Shown here: in pieces, positions 9,428 through 16,998 of the stretch
Layout of the letters: each line of letters opens with the position of its first letter
Position numbering within the stretch: the stretch's first letter is position 1
Source of the DNA: Streptomyces sulfonofaciens
GTDB taxonomy: Bacteria; Actinomycetota; Actinomycetes; Streptomycetales; Streptomycetaceae
Direction: 5' to 3'
DNA: 64,000 nt
Assembly: GCF_014656295.1 (NCBI RefSeq)
Contig: NZ_BNCD01000015.1
Coordinates: forward strand, 1-64,000
The notes under the pieces: model-generated
Told to the model about the DNA's origin: nothing
Database searches by the model: none
The model's input: the letters and a program-made list of their open reading frames with translations, nothing else
Position numbers and translations under genes: made by a program

Positions 9428-12067
9428 TCAGCGCAGGTCGCCGACCGGAAGGGTGTAGATGCCGCGGCCGTGCGTGGCCGCGTACAGCTTGCCGTCGGGG
9501 CCGATCTCCAACTGGAGCACGGCCACCGCGGGCAGCTCCCCCACCCGCTGCCACCCGGTCGCACCCGGGGCCCGGTACAGGACGCCCAGGTCAGTGGCGA
9601 CGGCGAGGCCGCCCTTCGGGGTGACGACGGCGGAGTCCGCGGGCACGTCCGGGAAGTCGCCGGAGACGTCCTTCCAGGTGGTGCCCCCGTCCTTGGACTC
9701 GAAGACGTGGCCGACGCCCGCGCCCGGGCCCTCGGTCCACTGCCGGGAGAAGCCGCCGACGGCGAGGTACACGTGGTCGGCGTTCTTCGGGTCGAGGGCG
9801 AAGCCGCTCAGATAGCGGTTGGGCACGGTGGCGTCGGCGGGCAGGTCGACCTGGTGCCATCCGGTGCCGTCCGCGTTGCCGACCGCGATGCCGCGCGCGA
9901 AGCCCTTGCTGTCGCAGGGGCCGCACCACGCCGCGTAGACCTTGCCGCCCGAGGCCGCCACCGCGGTCGCGGTGTGGCCCTCGCCGAGGTCGAACGCATC
10001 GGTCCACTCCTCGCTGCTGCGGATGGCGTACCCGTGGCTCTGCACCCACACGTGCCGACCGCCCGCGACCCAGGTCGAACTGTCCTTGAGGTCAGCCGAC
10101 ATCGGGGCGACGAACCGGGCCTCACCGGTCTCGTTGTCCGGCGGTGCGACGGAGTACGAGGTCGCCTTGGCGGGGTCGTCGACCCAGGAGCCGTCGTTGA
10201 CCGCGCAGTTCTGGGTGACCTGGACCTGGAGGTAGACGTACGCCTGGGCGATGTTGCAGCCGTTGGCGGGATCGGTGATCGTCGTGGTGCCGTCGCCGCC
10301 GAAGTTGGAGCCCATCACGGTGTCGTTGCTCCGCAGCTCCGACTGGCCGTTGTCCTGCAGACCGCCGGTGACCGAGACACCGCCGTGGTCGAGGTCCCTG
10401 CCGACGCCGACCGAGTAGTACTGGAGGGCGTCGATGGTGCCGTCGTTCAGCGAGGTCCAGTCGGTGGCGTGGCCGTCCGCGTCCTGGGCGCCGTCGACCG
10501 GGCGCTTGTAGACGCCGCCGTCGTTGCCCACGTACACGTACGTCCTGCCGTGGTACCGGCCGATCGCCACACCGTGCTGGTCGGAGTGCGTGGTGGGGTT
10601 GCAGTCACCGGTCTGCTCGGCGGGGTCGATGCTCCAGCACGGGAAGCCGAAGTTCCAGTACGGGCCGACGGTAGACCATTTGGCGCCGCCGTCCTTGCTC
10701 TCGTAGACCTCTTCCAGGCCCGCGTAGACGTGGTCGGCGTCCGCCGGGTCCACGGCGAGGAACTGGTTGTACCAGGCCTGCACGCCCGGCATGAAGCCCG
10801 GATCGGTCAGCGCCGAGCCGGCGGCGGAGAGCTGGTGGTAGTCGGCGATCCTCGTCCAGGGGCCGAAGGGCGAGCCGGACCTGGAGACGTAGACGCCTTC
10901 CAGCGAGCTGTCCGGGTTGTCCTCCAGCTCCTTCGGCGACTGCTCGATCGCGTAGTAGCGCGATCCGTCGGCGGAGGGGGCGAACGTGGTCTGGCCGATC
11001 TCGTCCGGATCCGAGGGCAGCGCGCCGAGACCGGTCGTCACCTTCTGCCAGGAGCCGTCCTTCTCGGCGTAGAAGCCGTTGTAGTCGTCACCGCTGCGCC
11101 AGCCGACCGCGAGCAGGACCTTGGTGGGGTCCTTCGGATCGACGGCGATGTCGTTGGTGATGTTCTTGTACGCCGCCTCGGGGTCGTTCGCCTTGGCGTG
11201 GCCCGGCAGGTAGTCCGGGTTGGGGGCGAACTCCAGCTTCCAGTGGGCGGACAGGTTGCTGGTGGAGTGGCTCCACACGCCCTCGCTGGTGGCCGCCCAC
11301 ACCTTCCCCGAGCCGAACCGCAGCTCGTGGATGGTGGTGCTCTCCAGTTCGTCGCCGCCTACCCGGGTGCGCTGCGAGAACGTGCCGCGGCGCGGGTCGG
11401 ACAGCACGTAGACACCGCTGCCGAGGTAGGCGTCCGCGTTGGTGGTCGCCTCGCCGGTGCCGAGCCACAGCCGGCCCGCCCCGTCCAGCGCCAGCGCGCC
11501 GGTGGACTGGGTGGGCAGCTTGTCGCTGATGGGCGTCCAGTGCCCGCCGCCGGTGCTGGAGCGCCACACGCCGCCGCCCGCGCTGCCCGCGTACACATAG
11601 CCGTCGTCGTCGGCGGCGAGCGCCGCCATACGGCCGGTGACCAGGCCGGAGCCGCCACTGGAGTTGGAGTCGAAGTCCCGGTAGCGCGGGTCGTCGGAGT
11701 CGTAGGGAAGATTGGTGATGTTCTTCCATGTGCCGCCGGTGTTCGGCAGGCTGCTCAGGCTCTGCCATGCCGCGCCGAAGGCGCCGGGGGCGACCACGCC
11801 CGGGGCCGTGCGCGCCTCGGCGAACTGCTGCGCGCCCTCGGCGATCTCCTCGGACTCGTTGCCGTCGTCGTCATCGTCGCCGCTGAGCGCGGCGCCGAGG
11901 CGATCGGTGTGCGAGGTCCGCTCCTGGGCCTGCGCCTTCAACGCGCGGGCACCGAACGGGCTTGTTTTGGCGCCGGGTGTCGCGGCCGCGGGCACGGCGG
12001 CCAGCACGCCCGAGACGGTGACGGCACAGACCGCGAGCCACCGTCTCCCACGTCTCGATGGTGACAA
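9428..12067 (-). CDS. Secreted BNR/Asp-box repeat protein (sialidase/sortilin-like beta-propeller)
   Basis: The product is 879 aa. The TTG start at 12067 has a GGGGAGG ribosome site 6 bases upstream; an ATG at 12100 would add 11 residues but lacks one. A signal peptide ends near VPAAATPGAK. Many Asp-box-like turns of the type S-x-DxGxxW follow: STGGGHWTPIS, SKDGGAKWSTV and SKDGGTTWKDVS. Repeated VYAG/VYLA strands also occur. Together these predict one or two beta-propellers, as in sialidase-like and VPS10-like exoproteins. Five Asp in a row (about residues 65-75) precede the first blade. Catalytic glycosidase residues are not obvious, so 'exo-glycosidase-like, function unknown' is safest. Confidence 0.85.
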   Translation of the reverse strand: MSPSRRGRRWLAVCAVTVSGVLAAVPAAATPGAKTSPFGARALKAQAQERTSHTDRLGAALSGDDDDDGNESEEIAEGAQQFAEARTAPGVVAPGAFGAAWQSLSSLPNTGGTWKNITNLPYDSDDPRYRDFDSNSSGGSGLVTGRMAALAADDDGYVYAGSAGGGVWRSSTGGGHWTPISDKLPTQSTGALALDGAGRLWLGTGEATTNADAYLGSGVYVLSDPRRGTFSQRTRVGGDELESTTIHELRFGSGKVWAATSEGVWSHSTSNLSAHWKLEFAPNPDYLPGHAKANDPEAAYKNITNDIAVDPKDPTKVLLAVGWRSGDDYNGFYAEKDGSWQKVTTGLGALPSDPDEIGQTTFAPSADGSRYYAIEQSPKELEDNPDSSLEGVYVSRSGSPFGPWTRIADYHQLSAAGSALTDPGFMPGVQAWYNQFLAVDPADADHVYAGLEEVYESKDGGAKWSTVGPYWNFGFPCWSIDPAEQTGDCNPTTHSDQHGVAIGRYHGRTYVYVGNDGGVYKRPVDGAQDADGHATDWTSLNDGTIDALQYYSVGVGRDLDHGGVSVTGGLQDNGQSELRSNDTVMGSNFGGDGTTTITDPANGCNIAQAYVYLQVQVTQNCAVNDGSWVDDPAKATSYSVAPPDNETGEARFVAPMSADLKDSSTWVAGGRHVWVQSHGYAIRSSEEWTDAFDLGEGHTATAVAASGGKVYAAWCGPCDSKGFARGIAVGNADGTGWHQVDLPADATVPNRYLSGFALDPKNADHVYLAVGGFSRQWTEGPGAGVGHVFESKDGGTTWKDVSGDFPDVPADSAVVTPKGGLAVATDLGVLYRAPGATGWQRVGELPAVAVLQLEIGPDGKLYAATHGRGIYTLPVGDLR

Positions 12068-12171
12068 GTGTTGCCTCCCCAGAACTGGTTGCGAAGTCAA
12101 CTGTTCGGGAAGACCAGATCACGGCAGCCGTGGCGGGAGTGACTGGTGCGCAAGATTTGGCCAAAGCTTTG

Positions 12172-12252
12172 ACGGGCCTACGGGGCCTACGGGGCCTACG
12201 GGGCCTGCGGGGCCTGCGGGGCCTGCGGGGCCTGATGGGCCTGCGGGGCCTG
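12172..12252. repeat. 9-bp tandem repeat, nine copies
   Basis: Nine units of the pattern CGGGGCCT(A/G), with two variant units, run head to tail. They sit in the spacer between the small secreted protein and the BNR gene. The plus strand would read Leu-Arg-Gly repeats, but no convincing gene uses it. It looks like a slippage-generated microsatellite. Confidence 0.85.
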
Positions 12253-12368
12253 ACGGGGCCGTGAGGAGCCTGGCCGGGGCCTCGACGGGCCCGCCGTGCC
12301 GAGCTCGCGCCGTCCGGTGGCGCGTCGCCCCGCCGGACCGTACGTCCGGCGGGACAACGCCGCGGCTC

Positions 12369-12854
12369 CTAGTAGATGGTGAAGGACGTTCCGGTCACCA
12401 GGGCGCCGGAGAAGGTGGCTTCCGTGCGCGGCGCCAGCCGGACCTGACTGCATGCCCCGACCCAGCACGCCGATGCCGTGTACTGCCCCGTGTAATAGCC
12501 GGAGCGGTACGGCCAGTTACCGGAGAACGTGCCGGCCGTGCCGTAGAAACCCTGGTGCGCGTACGGCACGGCACCGCTGTAGAAACAGCCGTCGTTCGCA
12601 TTGCATATGTTGTGGTTGCTGATCATCGGTGTGTTGTGTGCATATCCCTCCACCACGGAGAGGACGGCACCGGTGGCCGGGTCCATCGTGACGGTCTTCG
12701 GCTCCGAGGATCTCAACAGGGCCGAGTCCGCCGCGCTGAGCGTGGTGGACTGGCCCGTCGCCGCGCTCGCGGTGCCGGCCATGTTCATACCCAGGGTTGC
12801 GATGGCGGCGAGGGCGGTGAATCCGAGTGCCAGACGACGCGTCAGAGAACGCAT
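12369..12854 (-). CDS. Small secreted Cys-containing protein
   Basis: The product is 161 aa. The ATG at 12854 has an AGGAGGT ribosome site 7 bases upstream. The Sec signal runs to about residue 32 (NMAGTASAATG). The mature domain has four Cys, spaced as C-x5-C and then C-x4-C near the end, probably two disulfides. It is rich in Gly, Tyr and Ser and ends in TSFTIY. A propeptide-like segment with TMDPATGAVLSVVEG lies between the signal and the Cys core. I do not recognise the family; a small extracellular inhibitor or antimicrobial is possible but unproven. Confidence 0.75.
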   Translation of the reverse strand: MRSLTRRLALGFTALAAIATLGMNMAGTASAATGQSTTLSAADSALLRSSEPKTVTMDPATGAVLSVVEGYAHNTPMISNHNICNANDGCFYSGAVPYAHQGFYGTAGTFSGNWPYRSGYYTGQYTASACWVGACSQVRLAPRTEATFSGALVTGTSFTIY

Positions 12855-12908
12855 GCAGGTACCTCCTGTGATGTCTCTTGGTTCTTCCGTGTGGAGTCGC
12901 TGCCGCAC

Positions 12909-13374
12909 GCTAACAGCAGGGACGCGACGGCTTGGTGTTTCTCATCGGCCACACGGACGAATGGCCTGAACCGCCTCTGGAATTCCGCTCCGGGTAACGC
13001 AATGACTGGGTGACCAGCGTTTGTCCGCCGCTGAAATCGGAATGCGGGATTCTGTGCGACCGAATACAGGGGGCCGCATTTTCCTGGAGCGCTCACGCGT
13101 TGGCCGAATATACGGCAGAACCGCGGGGCGGGGCCGTTGCCGCGAGCGGCGGGCCATGCGGTGGGCGCCGTGTTCGCCCGCGCCCTGCGCATAGCCCCCG
13201 TGTGTGCGCCCGGCATCGCTCCCTGCCGCCCGGGGACGACGAGGGCCCCTTCCGCATCGCCACCGGAGCCCGAGCCGCAGCCCTCGGGGATGGGCCATGC
13301 GCGGGCGGCCCTCGGCGACAGCCGGTCCCGCCCCGCGTGAAACGGACGTGCGGCGGGGCGGGAGGGGTGTCAGC
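12909..13374. other. 466-base gap without a recognised gene
   Basis: The left part should hold the promoter for the small secreted protein. The right part leads to a strong ribosome site (GGAGGGG) for the gene at 13375. The section 12990-13120 is less GC-rich than its surroundings. I see no RNA gene or convincing small protein. Confidence 0.4.
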
Positions 13375-14103
13375 ATGTCCCGCGTGACCTCGACCGGGGC
13401 GTTCTCCCTCCGAGCCGCAGCGGCTCGGAACAATGCCGACTGGTGCGCTTCGGTCTGCCGCTCCCACGGCATCCCCTCGACCTTCGGCGGGACGGCATGG
13501 TGGAGTTCCCTCCGCACGCCGCCGTACTACCCCGACGCCGTCACCCTCCACCAGGACGCGGTGCCGGCCGCCGTTCTCGCCCGGCTCGACACGGCGTCAC
13601 CCGGGTGCACGGTCAAGGACAGTTTCGCCGCATGCGACCTCACCGCCAGCGGCTTCGTCGAGCTCTTCGACGCCAGATGGGTCCACCGTCCCGCGGAACG
13701 CCCGGCACCGGGGGCGTCGGCGCTGCGCGCCCGGCGGGTCTCCACGGCCGCCCGGCTGCACGACTGGCAACTCGCCTGGCACGGTGGTGGCCAGGCCCCG
13801 GACGTCTTCCGTCCTGCGCTGCTGCACGATCCGGCCGTGCTGGTGCTCGCCTTCCACGAGGGCGAAGAGTTCCTTGGCGGTGTCGTCCTGAACCGCAGTG
13901 CGGGGCTCGTCGGCCTCTCCAACCTCTTCGCCGTCGACGGCATCGACGCCGACGTCGTCCGGTCGTCCGCGATCACCGCGGCCGCCGACCGCTTCCCCGG
14001 CCTCCCCCTCGTCGGTTACGAGCACGGGGACGACCTCGCGGGCGCGCTCGACGCCGGATTCGCCGTGCTCGGCGCGCTCCGCATCTGGCTGCACGACTCC
14101 TGA
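13375..14103 (+). CDS. GNAT-like protein of unknown substrate
   Basis: The product is 242 aa. The ATG at 13375 has a GGAGGGG ribosome site 7 bases upstream. The N-terminal half has WCASVCRSHGIPSTF and GTAWWSSLRTPPYYPDA. The C-terminal half reads like the last strands and helix of an acetyltransferase fold: VLAFHEGEEFLGGVVLNRS, then PLVGYEHGDDLAGALDAGF, then LRIWLH. Related streptomycete proteins are annotated as hypothetical or N-acetyltransferase-like. It is convergent with the P450 gene and only about 50 bases away, so a link to the peptide locus is possible but not shown. Confidence 0.65.
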   Translation: MSRVTSTGAFSLRAAAARNNADWCASVCRSHGIPSTFGGTAWWSSLRTPPYYPDAVTLHQDAVPAAVLARLDTASPGCTVKDSFAACDLTASGFVELFDARWVHRPAERPAPGASALRARRVSTAARLHDWQLAWHGGGQAPDVFRPALLHDPAVLVLAFHEGEEFLGGVVLNRSAGLVGLSNLFAVDGIDADVVRSSAITAAADRFPGLPLVGYEHGDDLAGALDAGFAVLGALRIWLHDS

Positions 14104-14117
14104 CCGCCGTCACGCAA

Positions 14118-14137
14118 GGCCGTGGCCGCACACGGCC
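14118..14137. terminator. Short bidirectional hairpin between convergent genes
   Basis: A 7-bp perfect stem (14118-14124 with 14131-14137) closes a 6-base loop. It lies between the GNAT-like gene stop (14103) and the P450 stop (14155). Confidence 0.5.
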
Positions 14138-14154
14138 GCCGGGCCCGCGGCCGC

Positions 14155-15486
14155 TCACGCGTGTGACGCAGGACCGCCGCGCCGAGGAGTGGCACGCAGC
14201 CGCAGACCGGTGGGAGTGAGGGCGCCGAGTGTGTCGACCCGGTGGCCGGCTGCGGGCCCGGGCGGCTCGTGGAGGTGCAGTCGGCGGGCCGTCTCCGCGG
14301 TGATGAGGGTGAGCTCCGCAAGGGCCAGGGCGGTCCCCTCGCAACTGCGCGGTCCGGTGCCGAAGGGCAGGAACACACCCGGGGTGACGAGGGATCCGGC
14401 GGGGTCGAGCCAGCGCTCGGGCCGGAACTCGTCAGGCGCGGGGTGCTCACGGGCGTCCCGGTGGGCGGTGTAGGGGCAGACCAGGACGGTGGTGCCGGGC
14501 GCGACGGGGTGGCCGGCGAGTTCGGTGCGCCGGGTGGCCGTGCGTTCCAGGAGCCAGTTCGGCGGGTACAGGCGCAGGACTTCACGGACCAGCGCCTGCG
14601 TGTGCCGCAGGGCGGCGAGGTGCGCGGAGGTCACCGCGGCCGGGTCGTCGGGGAGCAGGCGGGCCTCCGCGGCGAGGCGGTCCGCGGCCTCGGGGTGGCG
14701 GGCCAGGGCGAGCAGGATCCAGCCGACCGCGCGGGTCGGCGTCTCGACGGTGGCCACGGTCAGCGCGGTCAGGCTGTCGATCACCACGGCGGTCGGCAGC
14801 AGTCCGTACGGGGCGGAGGGCCGGAGCATCCGCCCGAGCAGATCGTCCCCCGGGCGGCCCGCGGCCCGGCGCCGCTCGATCACCCGCCGCAACCCGGCCG
14901 CGAACACCGCCTGCTGCCGGGCCAGCGAGCGCCGCGCGGGCGTGGGAGCCCAGCCGGGCAGGGGCCAGGAGCGGATCATGCCCTCCCGGGCCGCGGCGAG
15001 CCCCGCACCCGCGGCCAGCATGGCGTCGGCGTCCCCGGAGAACAGGTAGCGGCAGCCGATCCTGGCCAGCACGCGCTGGGCACGCGGCAGCACCTCCACG
15101 TCACGGTCCTGCGGCCAGCCGGCGGCGAACTCCGCGGCGCCGGGGGCGATCACGCCGATCCGGGCCGCCACCGCCTTCGGCCGCAGGGTCCGCATTCGGG
15201 CCGCATGGCCGTACGCCCGCTCCTGGGGCCCGGGCGGGCGCCCGCCCGCCCGCCTGACGGGCCGGAAGGTGCCGGGCGCCGTGGTGTACTCGTACGTCGT
15301 GCGCCGCAGCACGGTCTCGCACGGGCCCGCCGCGGCCGCCACGTAGACGCCGGCGCGCAGTTGCCACACGTCACCGCAGGCACGTGCGGCGCGCACCGCC
15401 GCACCGAGGCGGTCACGGTGCCACGCGGCCGACCCGCCCTCCCGCCCCGGCAGCCGCGGCGGCTGAGGCTGCTCGGCTCGGCCCAT
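14155..15486 (-). CDS. Cytochrome P450, candidate peptide cross-linking enzyme
   Basis: The product is 443 aa, a normal length for a soluble bacterial P450. The haem loop FLPFGTGPRSCEG (Cys about 382), the K-helix EVLR and a FRPERW meander are all present. The I-helix reads VATVETPTR, keeping the acid-Thr pair but with Thr where the consensus has Gly. No ferredoxin or reductase gene is adjacent. The ATG at 15486 follows a GGGGG ribosome site; an upstream ATG at 15537 is less likely. It lies on the same strand downstream of a Tyr-rich 22-residue peptide gene and a GNAT gene. From that context I infer that it forms biaryl or aryl-ether bonds between Tyr residues, as in cittilin, biarylitide and atropopeptide pathways. 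The P450 assignment is certain; the substrate is inferred. Confidence 0.9.
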   Translation of the reverse strand: MGRAEQPQPPRLPGREGGSAAWHRDRLGAAVRAARACGDVWQLRAGVYVAAAAGPCETVLRRTTYEYTTAPGTFRPVRRAGGRPPGPQERAYGHAARMRTLRPKAVAARIGVIAPGAAEFAAGWPQDRDVEVLPRAQRVLARIGCRYLFSGDADAMLAAGAGLAAAREGMIRSWPLPGWAPTPARRSLARQQAVFAAGLRRVIERRRAAGRPGDDLLGRMLRPSAPYGLLPTAVVIDSLTALTVATVETPTRAVGWILLALARHPEAADRLAAEARLLPDDPAAVTSAHLAALRHTQALVREVLRLYPPNWLLERTATRRTELAGHPVAPGTTVLVCPYTAHRDAREHPAPDEFRPERWLDPAGSLVTPGVFLPFGTGPRSCEGTALALAELTLITAETARRLHLHEPPGPAAGHRVDTLGALTPTGLRLRATPRRGGPASHA

Positions 15487-15669
15487 TGCTGATTCCCCCT
15501 GCCTCGGAGCGTGTTCTGCGGTCACCGCCACCCCCACCGGCCCCGTCGCCGTCGGCGGCGGCCGGTACCGCTGTGCGGGCCTGCCCGATCGGCAGCCGGG
15601 CGCCCGGAAGCCGGGCGGTAGGCAGCCGGGCGGTAGGCGGTGAGGCGGCCCGGGTGGCGGGGACGCCCG

Positions 15670-16236
15670 TCATGCGGAGGCGTCCCTGGGCTGCCACCGG
15701 TAATGCCGCATGGTCTTCCGCCCGAGCGGGAAATACTCCTCCCTGTCGAAGAGGAGGCCGAACGGGCGCAGGACCACTTCTTCCATATAGGGCAGCGCCG
15801 GGTGGTCGGGTTCCGCTCGTACCACGATGCCGCGCAGACCCGCGGTGCCGCGGAGTTGCGCGAGGACCGCGCTCGCCGCCTCGCGGCCGTAGCCGTTGCG
15901 CCAGTGGCGGCGCATCAGCACGCAGCTCAGTTCCGGGGTGTCGTGCTCCTCGGGGGAGAGGCCGCAGAGGCCGAGGACGGAGCCGTCGTCCTTCTTGCAC
16001 ACGGTGTACATCCCGTAGCCGCGTTCCCGGTGCAGTACGGGCATCCTGGCGAGCAGGGCGAGGAGCCGGTCCGGGCTCCACGCCGCCCGGGTGCCGGCGT
16101 GTTTCAGCGCGACGGGATCACTGATCAGGTCCTGCAGCCCCACCGCGTCGTTGAGCTCGGGGACACGCAGGACCAGTCGCTCCGACACGATTCGGGACGG
16201 CATCATCAAGGGCATCGTCAGCGGCATCTCTCGCAC
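15670..16236 (-). CDS. GNAT-family N-acetyltransferase (RimJ/RimL type)
   Basis: The product is up to 188 aa. The RimL-like opening SERLVLRVPELND is followed by the GNAT core: SVLGLCGLSPEEH (strand 4), then the acetyl-CoA loop WRNGYGREAASAVLAQL (residues about 112-128, R/Q-x-x-G-x-G/A variant). The start is uncertain because several in-frame GTG/ATG codons lie between 16236 and 16200. It stands between the Tyr-rich precursor gene and the P450 on the same strand. In biarylitides the product is N-acetylated, so this enzyme may cap the processed peptide or confer self-protection. A ribosomal or small-molecule substrate remains possible. Confidence 0.85.
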   Translation of the reverse strand: MREMPLTMPLMMPSRIVSERLVLRVPELNDAVGLQDLISDPVALKHAGTRAAWSPDRLLALLARMPVLHRERGYGMYTVCKKDDGSVLGLCGLSPEEHDTPELSCVLMRRHWRNGYGREAASAVLAQLRGTAGLRGIVVRAEPDHPALPYMEEVVLRPFGLLFDREEYFPLGRKTMRHYRWQPRDASA

Positions 16237-16265
16237 GGCCGGTGGGGCTGGTGGTCAGGGAAAGC

Positions 16266-16293
16266 GGGCGGGAACGGTCGGCCGATCCCGCCC
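16266..16293 (-). terminator. Hairpin between precursor and tailoring genes, probable attenuator
   Basis: An 8-bp outer stem (16266-16273 with 16286-16293) plus an inner 3-bp CGG/CCG pairing lies between the peptide stop (16388) and the GNAT start. In RiPP operons such a partial terminator lets the precursor transcript exceed the tailoring-enzyme transcript. That role is inferred. Confidence 0.5.
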
Positions 16294-16387
16294 ACACGGT
16301 TGCTCCGGGGCTCCGCACGCCGCCTCTTCACGGCCTTTTCAGGGCCTTTTCAGGCGCACGGAAAGCCCACCGACTCGATCGCCGGGG

Positions 16388-16456
16388 CTAGTAGTAGTAG
16401 ATGTAGGCGCCGAGACGGCGAGGGGTCGGCAGCATGCTCATCAGCTTCCTGATCAT
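16388..16456 (-). CDS. 22-residue Tyr-rich RiPP precursor peptide (P450-modified type)
   Basis: The peptide is 22 aa. The ATG at 16456 is preceded by AGGAGG with 4 bases between; a GTG at 16459 would add one residue. It opens with a basic, Met/Leu-rich leader (MIRKLMSML), then a Pro/Arg segment (PTPRRLG), and ends in AYIYYY directly before the TAG stop. The four tyrosines with an internal Ile match the cittilin / RP-66453 core (YIYY) plus one Tyr. They also resemble the hexapeptide cores of atropopeptides such as tryptorubin (AWYIWY). A GNAT and a P450 gene follow on the same strand. I infer that it is the substrate for oxidative Tyr-Tyr cross-linking. The reading frame extends upstream to 16606, but the ribosome site supports only the short form. 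Confidence 0.75.
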   Translation of the reverse strand: MIRKLMSMLPTPRRLGAYIYYY

Positions 16457-16998
16457 CACTCCTCCTCTCCCGCGGACCCTCTGGACTCCGCTGGGATATG
16501 CCCCGCAGCCCCCGGGGCACGCGCGGGAAGGAATGAAGTCACCTGAACCGGTAAGCGCAAGAGCATTTGTATGACCCGATGGGCGTGCACCGGAGCGCCG
16601 CGACACCGTTCACATCGCCCGTGCCCACCCTGACGCGGTATCCGCGCGCCCGCGCGCCCCCGCAGGCCCGCGTCGACGCCCGTCACCCGCGCCGACGCCC
16701 GCCCCCTGCCCTGCGGTGGCCCGGCGCACGACCGGCGGTGGCCCGGCGCACGATTGGCGGCCGAGGGCTGCTCCGCGCCGGCCGGGGTCTGCGACGCGGG
16801 CGGACTCGTCCTCTCCGCGCCGTACGGGTCCGGGGCGCAGAACCTGGCGGGCACCCGCAGCCGTAGGACGACCGGCCCGAGTCGCGCCGCGCGGAGTGCC
16901 TGGCCGGGAACGAACCAGGGCCCTCGCGCGGTCGCGAGGGCCCTGGCTCCCGGGTGTCAGGCCCCGGGTCGAAGGGGGCGCAGTGGTGTGCCGGCGGG
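16457..16998. other. Upstream region of the precursor peptide
   Basis: This 542-base stretch has no convincing gene. The precursor promoter should lie within about 150 bases upstream of 16456. On the minus strand TTGCGC and TTCATT, about 17 bases apart near 16525-16560, are a weak candidate pair. The rest is low-complexity GC-rich sequence and the GH30 terminator. Confidence 0.35.
16915..16946 (-). terminator. Terminator of the GH30 gene, 14-bp perfect stem
   Basis: Bases 16915-16928 pair perfectly with 16933-16946 around a CGGT tetraloop, about 50 bases beyond the GH30 stop at 16999. Confidence 0.8.

Noticed and set aside
9278..12064. 928-codon open frame on the plus strand
   Set aside because: It lies opposite the BNR-repeat gene, whose frame has a signal peptide, Asp-boxes and a strong ribosome site. 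The plus frame is a GC-rich shadow without domains.
12058..12264. Plus-strand ORF encoding Leu-Arg-Gly repeats
   Set aside because: It is just the 9-bp tandem repeat read in frame, with no ribosome site and no stable domain.
16388..16606. 72-residue version of the Tyr-rich peptide
   Set aside because: The extra 50 residues lack a ribosome site and recognisable features; AGGAGG sits directly before the internal ATG at 16456.
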